DNA from: Diplonema papillatum
Taxonomy: Eukaryota > Euglenozoa > Diplonemea > Diplonemida > Diplonemidae
Direction: 5' to 3'
Length of the DNA: 64,000 nt
Assembly (NCBI GenBank): GCA_030068145.1
Contig: JAPJBO010000461.1
Location: 1 to 64,000 of the forward strand
Part shown: one piece after another, positions 32,483 to 42,186 of the stretch
How the letters are laid out: each line of letters starts with the position of its first letter
How positions within the stretch are numbered: the first letter of the stretch is position 1
The notes under the pieces: generated by a model
Told to the model about the DNA's origin: nothing
The model's database searches: none
Seen by the model: only the letters and a program-made list of their open reading frames with translations
Translations under genes and position numbers: made by a program

Positions 32483-35146
32483 TTATGCGCAGCTGGAGCT
32501 GCTGTCCATATCGTCAGGTACGACGGTGAAAAAGGGCACCGCGGAATCTTCACACTCGCTCAGAGCACGCGAGGTTTGCTTTTCGCACGGGACAAGCGGC
32601 ACGTCATCCTGCATGTCACTCGCGGAAGCTTCGACCGGACTGCGGCTCGACGCGCGGCTTGCTCTGCGGCCGGGCCGGCAAGACTCGATAGCCAACGATG
32701 GCCTTGCCTCGCCGGCACCGCGGCCTACCAGGGTGCCGATGGCTACCATCCGCTGCGGGTTCCGCTTGTCGCGGAGCGACCCCTTCAGGGGATACGTGTC
32801 GAACTTGCTGGCGGGCTCGCGGCGCGCGGCTTCTCCTCTTGCGGGCGAAGAGCTGTCTGAGGCGGTGTTGACTACTTACGCCAGGTAAAGCGAATGATTA
32901 GAGGCATTGGGGAAATCGCTTCCTCGACCTGTTCTCGAACTTTAAATGGACGTGAGCTCGGGGTTACTTAATTGAACCCTGACGTAGAATTTTGGTTCTA
33001 AGTGGGCCACTTCTGGTAAGCAGGACTGGCAAAGGTGCACGGCTGATGAGCTCGACCACCCCGAATCGACACCAGGAGAATTCGGGTGGTGCTCGGCTCC
33101 CTACGACTAGCAACATTCCGGTGAAAGGTAGCACTCCTGAACTAGCCCGAACAAACAGGATCAAAGAATGTCAGTCACACCTTCCCTATTAGTTTTGGGG
33201 TTGCCGGTCGTGGGTCGTGTCTGCATGGCTGCTCTGCGCAAGGCGGCGTGGACACGGTGCCTTTTGTGGATGCTGGTCGCCGGTCGCCTTTTGACTGCGT
33301 GCAAGGCCCGGTCGACGTCGTAGTCGAACGACGCCATCAAAGCGGAAAGGCTGCCGCCCTCGCCAGCGTGGCACGGCATCCCCTGCGGGAAGGGGCTCGG
33401 CGGCTGCATCCGCGGCTCGAAGAACTCGTCGACCGCAATCCGCAGCAGGTCGTCCTCAAGCTGCGCCTTCGCCGTCGCCGGGAACATCCTCGCATCCAGC
33501 ACCGCCGGGCGCCCGGTGCCCGCAGCGGCGGACTTCTGGGTGGACGCGTCTGCCCCCCCCGCCGGCCTCGCCTGCGGCGATGGCAATGCTTGCAGGGTCT
33601 GGCCGTTTGCCTGCTGGGGCGGGATGTGCGAGTTGTCCCGAGGGTCCAGCCCGCCGCCTGCCGGGGGGCCGCCAGGGCAACCGTTCCGCGCTCTCTCCTC
33701 AGAGAGGGCGGTGTCGCCGTAGGGGTGGAAACACGAGTCTCCGCCCGGGACTTGAAGGCGTGACCATTGCCGTCGCTGCCCCTCGCAGGCAGCCGGGCCG
33801 GCCGCGGATTCCTGCAGCTGCGCCGCGGCCGCCTTCGGGTTTGCCGCGGAAAGCGCCGGTTGCAGGGGGGGCTTGTCGAGGGCGGCGTGCGAGGAGAGGT
33901 TGGCGTCGCCGGAGTGCTGCGGCTCGGGCTCGCTCCACGTGTCGATGGTGGCGTTGGTCGGACTCTCGATGCTTGCGGTCGGAGGATAGCACTGCTCTGC
34001 GTCTGCCTCCACCGCCCGACCGACTATGCTGGAGGCATCTCCGTCTGCCACAGAAGCCGATGCGACGCAGTCCACCGTTGCAGATTTGCTTGGGATCCTC
34101 TGCTTGCCACGCACCCGCCAATCCTTCGCCAGCGGCTCGTCTTCCTGTTGGAGCATTCGAAAGTGCCTCTGCCGCAGCTTCTCGAAGTGCCGCGTCCGCT
34201 CGGACGCTCTGACCAGCACGAAGCGCGACGAAGCCACCTTGCAGTAATTCTCGTGCACCACCGGCGTCTTCAGAGCAATAGGGCAGCTGTACGGTGACGC
34301 GACGTCCCCCAGCTCGGGGCAATTGGTCAGCAGCGCGTTCACGTTTGCCTGCGTCTTTCTTCGCATGTCATTGATGGTGTCTGTCAGCGGACGGTTGCAA
34401 GGCCACGTGGAAGGTAGCGATGCGTCAAAAGAAGTGTACGACTCTGTTTCTCCTTTGAGCGCCTGAACGTACTGTGCCGCGACGCTGGCGTATTGACGAT
34501 CGCTGCGGTTCGATGTTCGCCCCGGTGGGAGTACTCTGGCGAGAAAGCGAGTGCGCGGGCTTTTGCTTCTCTTCGCGTTTAGGACGTCTGCGGACGACCT
34601 ATCGACGCCTTTGCCGTTTCCGTCATCGTTTTTGTTATCACCAGCGCCAAGTCGATGGACCACCCTGGGATCGGGCTTGGGCACAGGCGTTGCTTGCGTC
34701 CCTTCTCCTGCTGCTTGGCACAGGTTGCGGACAAGTGCTGCGTTTTTGTCCAGCGCGTTGCCAGCGAGTTCTCGGTTGCCTTCTTTCCGGTGGCAGCCGC
34801 TGGTTTGGCCCGCAGTTCCGTGGACGGAGCTGAGTTTGTTCAACACCCTCTGGTACTTCATTTGCTGAATGCGCTGCGCGTGCACGTTTTTCAAGAGCAA
34901 CAGCCGGAGGATCTCACTTCGCCCCTTCACCGGCGTCTCGCAGGGCGGCTCTTGGGCGAGGTTCGGATCGGACAGAGTCGCTTGGAGAAGGGTCCTCCGC
35001 CATTCTCGTGCCTTCGCGCGGCCTCGTAACGATTGGCGCGCGCGGCGGACCCGGCAGCTGCTTGCGTGCCGCGCTTTCGACTCGGTCGACGAGGCCGCCA
35101 TTTTGCGCTCGCTTGTTGCAGCCGGCACCGCCGCCTGTTCCCTCAT
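32483..35146 (-). CDS. Protein of unknown function, two exons
   Basis: Exon 1, 35146-33181, starts with ATG and runs 655 codons. The uninterrupted frame would stop at 33161. A donor GAAG|GTGTGA joins in phase 1 to an acceptor GTAG|TC at 32871, and exon 2 (32871-32483) adds about 128 residues and a stop, for about 783 residues. The first 115 residues are strongly basic (RVRRARQSLRGRAKAREWRR). The middle has SCPIALKTPVVHENYCKV and RHFEKLRQRHFRMLQQEDEP, the rest is Ala/Pro-rich, and near the end of exon 1 is a possible folded piece (LLRIAVDEFFEPRM, SFDYDVDRALHAVKRR). I recognise no family. High GC and open antisense frames are consistent with coding bias. The splice to exon 2 is less certain than the gene itself. 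Confidence 0.6.
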
Positions 35147-35819
35147 CCCGACTGATCACGGCCCGGAGTGCTGGATTCCTGCGGGAAGCAACGACTCCCC
35201 GAAGCCAACAGGGCTTTGCCTCTAGCTTCCTGATGACGCTTCGCTCCTTTAGCGAGATTGCTCGAGCTGTCAAAAGGGTTAAATGCTGGTCGAGCCTTTC
35301 TGATTGCTTCCCGAGTGCAAGGCGTCAAGTCCCGGTCTATCAGGAAAGACCTGCGACGAACGAACACCCGGGTAAAGGTCGAGTGCGCAGAGACGAGTCA
35401 AGAACGCAGCGGCCGGAATCACCTCGATCCCGCCACAAGACTAAACGCTAGCCGAACCTCGGACCTAAGTCGGCATTTGCGGCTGGATTACCATCCTGTA
35501 GAACGGTGAGTGCGTTTCCTGGAGCAATAGGCGATATTGGGGGCAAGCTTGACAGCACCGACTCCGCCCGCGTTCAATCGAGTCCCGAACAGGGGTTGAG
35601 CTTCGTTTTGGGGTGCTCGCGCTGGACCTGAATTATCATGTCGTCCATTTTAACCCAGTGCCACGCCTGGACTCGTCCGGACTTGGCTGTCAGACCCGCT
35701 GGCTGACTTGTAGTCTTGGGCGTAGAAGGCTGGCTCAGGCTGGTCGGCTGGTTGGCTTTGTTGTTGTTGTTAGGCTGGTCGGCTGTTTACTCGCCATTAA
35801 GGAATAGCAAAATCGGAAG

Positions 35820-35878
35820 GGGAAAAATTCTCGTTTAGTGTTTAGGTAGAATCCTGCCGTTGATGTATGGTTGATGCT
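35820..35878 (+). repeat. Dispersed repeat GGGGAAAAWTYYTMGTTTA, copy 1
   Basis: Shares GGGGAAAA..TT..GTTTAGTGTTTAGG.AG..TCCTGCC and GATGTATGGTTGATGCTA with 38548-38650, in the same order. Confidence 0.65.
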
Positions 35879-37281
35879 ACTTCTGCGCGAGTAGCTTTTC
35901 CACAAGCTGTGGCAGTCTCTCGCGGTATAAGCATGCTCGCTTTCGAGACAGATCGCTTCTGCAAAAGGTGTGAGAGATTTTTGTGCTGGCCGCTTTAAAG
36001 CAGCCGAGGTGATGCATAGGACAATAAAACAACAAAAGAAATAACAACTGAAAGAAACGGCGAAAGACGCCGAGAAGCTTGATGAGAGACCACTCGAAGG
36101 CGCAAACAAAAAGAAGGCGCAACTCTTGCAGCGGCAGTACAGGGGTCGCGGCAGCATTTTTGGCAGACGACCCACTATTTTCGGGTCGAAGAATAACACC
36201 AGAGTAATTATTTGATTCGTCGAATACTAAAAAAAGGTTTCGTGTAGTGCTTTTTTAGAGTGAAAGTTCGTTTTTTGACAGCCAGACGCGTGTCGAATAG
36301 CTGTTATTCGACCTCCCCTTTACTGATTTTGCTTGCGAAAAACGATTGGCTGCGCTGTTTTGTCTTGTTACCTTCCTGCATCGACCGGACAAGTCTTGGC
36401 CGGTGCAGGGGCTTCTGGACAACGTTTCGACCTGTGTGGGCTCGAAGTCCGACCTGTATTTTGTATGCCTCTTTCACGCTACATCGGGTACCACGCCAAT
36501 GCAGAGCCCGCCGCCCCTCGTTCCCTTGCTTGCAAGATTGGTGTCGTGAGTGCGGCACCAACATTCGGTGGACTCGTAACCATCAATGACAACCTCTTGT
36601 GATCTGCCGAGAGGAAAGAAGTGGAACCCGATGCCTTGCCATGTGAGAGGCGGTCACATAATAGCTCTCGAACTCGTCTTCGCGTTGCGTTCGTGGGGAG
36701 TCATTTGTAAGCAAATGAGTCCCACACTGTGCTCGAACTCAGTTTGGTGCAACAAAGTCGTCTGACAGTCCAACTCGCTTTCCAGCTAGCCAGACGGCAC
36801 TCGGTACAAATCCCCAATCTTCCTGCTGTTGGCAGCAGTGCAGTGATCGCCATAAGGCCGATTGGCCTGAAGCCCCCTGAGACTGGGTTGAGAGGTTCCC
36901 ATGAATACTGGTCAGCTCTCCTTACGTCAGCATTGACGGTTGACTGTTGCTTTCCTGCCTCGCGCTCGGTTGTGATTGAACCTTTTCGCGCAAGAGGGAT
37001 AATGTGGGTCGGATCCTCTCAGGTGACAAGGCGATGACTCGACAACAAGGGATTTCCATCAAAACTCTGAGGAAAATCTACGCACTCAACACGCCAAGAC
37101 CTCTGTTCGTTGCAGGTGCGGATGCTCCCTAAAAAAGGAAGGCACGTCCCCCCATTATCTGAATTGCGCTGTTAAGGTTTGCTTGAACAAAAAGGGAAGA
37201 CGAGGAAGCAATAGGACTTTTGCTTCCGGGCAATGTGACGATTAACTGCAGCATGCAAAGCGTGGTTAGAGATAGCGTTGT

Positions 37282-37347
37282 GTCGCAACCCCGTCTGCTC
37301 TGCCCTGCGGCCAATCGTCTCTACAGGCTTCTTGAGCGCAAGCTAAG
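37282..37347 (+). repeat. Dispersed 65 bp repeat, copy 1
   Basis: Reads CAACCCCGTCTGCTCTGCCC then TGCGGCC.A.CGTCTC.AC and ends GAGCGCAAGC. The partner at 51951-52016 matches with a few changes. Confidence 0.75.
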
Positions 37348-38547
37348 TCCAACGTTGCACAGTGCCCTTAGGAAAAATGCTTGAGGAGGCTGCTAGTTGC
37401 GATAGATCAAAGGAGGTAAATGTGCTGTAGCCCACACGAAACACAGGTAAATCTGGGTTTAGTGGCGGGTGTAAGCGTTCAACAAAATTGTTTGGAAACA
37501 GGATTTTATACGCCCGAGCTGCTTTGTGTGAGAGTTTCTCTTTGTCGGGTGCCAATAAGTGGTTGATGGGTTAGCGTGTTCTTCTTGGACGGATAAAAGC
37601 ACGTCGACAGCCCTGTTTGTGTCAGGTTTTCTGCCATGTACGAAAATTGGTAGGATGGTGGGTACACAATAAACTCTCGCCATAGCACGACAATTGACAA
37701 TTGCACTTGGTTAAGCTTTAATGTGGCCCTGACTGGACAAGCTAGCCATGCTGTCTGGTGCACCCAATTGTCCCCTGAGCACGTCTGACCACCGATGGGA
37801 CGGCGACCTTGCATCGGGGATTTTTCTTTTTTGGAGAAGTGGTTACTGCTAGCCACAACGTATAAAGCCCTGCTTGGAAAGATTGTACCTGCAGCCACGG
37901 CTCTGCTGCGTACCGCTGAACACGTGAAGTTTGCTCCTATGTAGCACGCTTACCAGCCCAGCATGCTCGCAGAGGAGGGAGGTGTCGCTGCTGTACCTTG
38001 AAGAAACGTGAAAAAGAAAAAGAGGAGCGGATAAGAAAGGTAGACGCGTGTCTACAAAAGTTCGATTTCGTGATTACGTTGGGTGCGCATGGATCACGAT
38101 CGGTTTGAATGACTGTAGTAAGTAAGAGTGAAGCCGTGCACTACCACTTGCCGGCTGTCAGCTTAGTGACATACGAACGACGGAAGGATGCCTAAAGAAA
38201 AGACCATTCAAGTTGCACTCCAAAATAAATTGGAGCCCTTTCGTCCGCTACATCGTTGCCCCCACCCGCATAGCATGTGGCCCAAGACGGGCTGGAGTCC
38301 CTTTGTGGCTCGAAGAGCGCTCGACCTCCGCATATGTATGGCATAGGTGTCAGCACCCGCCCCAAATTCGCTCTCGCTCGCAGCAGATTCTCCGTTTCCC
38401 CCTGTTTGGCGTGGTGCAGAAGAATCCTTCGCATCTCCGGCCTGTGTTGGTGATGGGGGCAGTCCGCAAGGCAGTGTCATCTCGGGCTGCCGGTGTCCCC
38501 TGTATACCAGTATGTGACCTTTCCAGCCTCAAGCGGGCCATGCCAAG

Positions 38548-38650
38548 GAGGGGGAAAATCTTAGTTTAATGTTTCGGCAGGACGCTGCCCCCCATGCAGG
38601 GGGAAAATCTTAGTGGCAGAGCACTGCCTCTGATGCATGGTTGATGCTAA
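38548..38650 (+). repeat. Dispersed repeat GGGGGAAAATCTTAGT, copies 2 and 3
   Basis: GGGGGAAAATCTTAGT occurs twice within 60 bp, the first followed by TTAATGTTTCGGCAGGACGC and TGCCCCCCATGCAGGGGG, the second by GGCAGAGCACTGCC. The block recurs at 38986-39035 and 35820-35878. The CCCCCATGCAGGGGG part is an imperfect palindrome. Confidence 0.75.
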
Positions 38651-38940
38651 CATCAAGTCTTCTTCGAAGAAGATGTCGTCTAGGAAAGGGATGCAAAATA
38701 GAAAGTGGTAAAAAGGGGAGTGTACGGCTCCCAAAGTGCGGTATGAAACCTTGAGGGACTAGCCCCCTGTGTTTTTTCACCGCGGTGTTGTGTGCACCTC
38801 GTCCTTCGTCTCATGTTTCGCTCTTGAACGCAGACCAATCCAAAGTCAGAGCTCATCAGTGGGTCCTTTGGATGGGGATTTTCAGTCCTGTTCCGGTGCG
38901 GGCACAACTTGGTTTCATGTGTTTTCCTTCCGTCATTCGT

Positions 38941-39035
38941 TTTTTTTTTTTTTTTTTAAAGGGGGGGGTTTTGGCCCCCATGCAGGGGGAAAACCTTAGT
39001 TTTAATGTTTAGGCAGGACGCTGCCCCCCATAGGG
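38941..39035 (+). repeat. Poly-T tract plus dispersed repeat copy 4
   Basis: A run of about 18 T is followed by GGGGGGG and then CCCCCATGCAGGGGGAAAAC CTTAGTTTTAATGTTTAGGC, matching 38575-38620. It could be the oligo-T end of a reverse-oriented retroposon. Confidence 0.65.
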
Positions 39036-39190
39036 GAAGGGTACCAGGGGGAGGTGTACGAAAGCGGGGTGCCGACATGGACATCTTTTTAGAGAGCAAG
39101 TTTTTTTGAAGGAAGGGTTCACCCTTGAAACGCTTCACGCAGGGACAGGATTAACTATCCTGGAAAGCTGCACTTTCTTCGTGTAGTAGG

Positions 39191-39840
39191 GTGTCTTGCG
39201 GATGTGCATGGAAACCCCAGGAGATCTCATTCTCTTGCGTCGGACCGAATTCGAGGTTTTCTTCGCGGAGGCCTGCCGCTCCGGATACGGTTAGCTCATT
39301 TTGGCCGTCCTTGTCAATTGTGCGTGTGATGCAGGAAGCCCTCGTGCAGAAACCTTTTAAGAGTGCCTTGCGGATGTGCATGGAAACCCCCGGGGAGATC
39401 TCATTCTCTTGCGTCGGACCGCGAATTCGGCCGCTCCGGATACGGTTAGCTCATTTTGGCCGTCCTTGCGTGTGATGCAGGAAGCCCTCGTGCAGAAACC
39501 TTTTTAGAGTGCCTTGCGGATGTGGAGATCTCATTCTCTTGCGTCGGACCGCGAATTCGAGGTTTTCTTCGCGGAAGCCTGCCGCTCCGGATACGGTTAG
39601 CTCGTTTTGGCCGTCCTTGTCAATTGCGCGTGTGATGCAGGAAGCCCTCGTGCAGAAACCTTTTTAGAGTGCCTTGCGGATGTGCATGGAAACCCCCGGG
39701 GAGATCTCATTCTGTTGCGTCGGACCGAATTCGAGGTTTTCTTCGCGGAAGCCTGCCGCACCGGATACGGTTAGCTCATTTTGGCCGTCCTTGTCACTTG
39801 CGCGTGTGATGCAGGAAGCCCTCGTGCTGAAACCTTTTCC
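39191..39840 (+). repeat. Four-unit tandem repeat, 146-172 bp units
   Basis: Units start GTGCCTTGCGGATGTG at 39191 (GTGTCTTGCG), 39363, 39509 and 39669 and end GTGCAGAAACCTTTT. Unit 2 lacks the GAGGTTTTCTTCGCGG stretch and the TCAATTG part. Unit 3 lacks CATGGAAACCCC. The units are otherwise nearly identical, so the expansion is recent. ORFs across it repeat the same peptide and are not genes. Confidence 0.95.
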
Positions 39841-39849
39841 TTTTCCAAC

Positions 39850-40600
39850 CACCCGGGGGGCCAGGGGGATCCTCCCCCTGCCCGCCGACTCTTTTACACT
39901 GCTCGTGGATGGCTGCAGACGTTCTTTTCTTCGCTGCGGGTGTACTTTTCTTCGCTGCAGACGTACTTTTCTACTTTGTAGTTTCCGATGAGCTGCGGGC
40001 CGCAAGGGCTCTCACAAGTTCTGTGCCGCAAGCTGTGAGGTCAAGCTCCCACGGTCGTGTACAACACTGCGGTAGTCGCACTTAGTAGTAACTTTAGCAC
40101 TCAAGACATCACGCGAGTGGATCAAAGTGCAGGGGGCCCCGAGTGGTCGAGCGCTTGACGTGTTCTTCCGAACCATGTGTCGCATCGCCAGTGCGCGCAC
40201 AACTCTGGCGCAGGTTGCGTCTAGCTTCATCCGACTCCTTCGAAACAATAGGAGGTTTTTGAAGTTGAATTAGCGTTTGAGTCATCTTTAAAGCCAATCT
40301 AGGGGTGGGGGGATGGGCCCTATTGCACGCGGGCGCTCTGCATATTTTCGTCTCTTATTTGTGTTTTTCAGCGACAATCGCGCAGCGTCAGCTCGTTTGT
40401 GTTTCCGACGATCCCGTGGGACGACAGATTGGTGTCTTTCGACCTTTTGTATGTTTTGTGAGGTTCAGGTACATGTGATCGGTGGGCGAGGGGGCTGGGA
40501 TAAGAAGTTTTACTGTATCGGGCTAGACTTTAACTCATGCTTGAGCCAGGATGCCCAATCTGCTGCCTTTCCGCTGGGCTCTTGGTAGCAGACCCGCTCG
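39850..40600. other. No gene recognised
   Basis: A short imperfect repeat of GCAGACGT.CTTTTCTTCGCTG lies at 39913-39975. Nothing else stands out. Confidence 0.35.
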
Positions 40601-40609
40601 CACACACTT

Positions 40610-40790
40610 CTTATACCTTTCGAGACTGGAGGTCCTATGAACATGCAATGTGAATAGCCTCTATTCGAGCCAACCCGGCTTTTGTCTACACTAAAAAAGT
40701 GTATTATCTTTGGACTAGATAATAGTGCGGAGCTAGCTTTTTTTTCCCCTGCCAAAATGCATAGGGGTGGCAGCGGGCGTCGGCCTTCAG
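40610..40790 (+). repeat. SINE-like repeat, second copy (tRNA-like head decayed)
   Basis: 40618-40683 is nearly identical to 2349-2414. The following part keeps GATAATAGT, AAAATGCA and GGGTGGCAG but has lost the part with the B box. Confidence 0.75.
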
Positions 40791-41183
40791 TCCTCTTCTC
40801 CCGCTTCCTTTTTACTCATCCTGCTCCCATGGCTTCGCCATGGCTTCGCCCCTTGGCTCTCCTGCCTCGGCTCCCCCCTTTATCCCTCCCCTGCCTTGGC
40901 TCACCCCTTGCCGCTGATCCGGTTAGTAGTGACCCGGCCTTACCCCAACCCCCAGCCCAAAATTAGTTCAATTCTTTTTTCGCGCTCGGGGTGGCCCCGA
41001 GCCGACCGGTCACATTTGCCACTTTTGTGGCCCTCTATTCGCCGGGCGGTGCTGTCAGCACTTGTTCCGCGTCGCATCAAGTACATGATGCTGGCGGTTG
41101 GGGGATCGGCGACCGCGACTCAAGTAAGGTGCGGTCAACAATGTCGCCACGTGAAAACCCCCCGTGATTTATATAGGGGTCTG

Positions 41184-41830
<647 letters not shown>

Positions 41831-42030
41831 TGGTTTACCGTGGGAATTGGAGCAAAGCGCATGGCAGGAGGAGCACCTACCCAAACCAACACCAGAAGAG
41901 TTTGGGAGGAGGCGGGGGCTACTACTAGTCACTCTGGCAGCAACAAAAGCCCAAACCCAGCAGGAGCAAGCTACAGTTTCTGTACTTTATTGGAGCAAAG
42001 AATGTCAGTCTCACCTTCCTCTTTCTTTTA
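41831..42030 (+). repeat. A1 repeat of the split-direct-repeat retrotransposon
   Basis: Starts TGGTTTACCGTGGGAATTGG directly after (TAC)n and ends around CACCTTCCTCTTTCTTTT. It contains 29 bp (near 41970-41998) that A2 lacks. Confidence 0.88.
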
Positions 42031-42186
42031 AAAGCACAACCTCTTCTTTCCGGTAAAGCAAACGGCCACCCGAGGAGACCCGCAAAGCGCCTTACGCACC
42101 TCCTTCTTTGGTAAAGCACACAAACACCCTCGACACGAAAAAACCCGTGACGCGCTTCCATTTCCTCCTTTTCTGGTGATGTCGGG

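Larger units (their letters stand above)
35230..38540. other. Long intergenic stretch, no gene supported
   Basis: Frames on both strands stay open for 60-154 codons with no domain. It contains one copy of the GGGGAAAA dispersed repeat (35820-35878), one copy of a 65 bp repeat shared with 51951-52016 (37282-37347), and otherwise unremarkable sequence. A plus-strand frame at 36333-36602 (CKIGVVSAAPTFGGLVTIND) looks protein-like but is unassignable. Confidence 0.35.

Noticed and set aside
33248..34297. Plus-strand ORFs of 118-210 codons inside the 33181-35146 gene
   Set aside because: High GC and codon bias of the minus-strand gene keep the opposite strand open; none has a domain.
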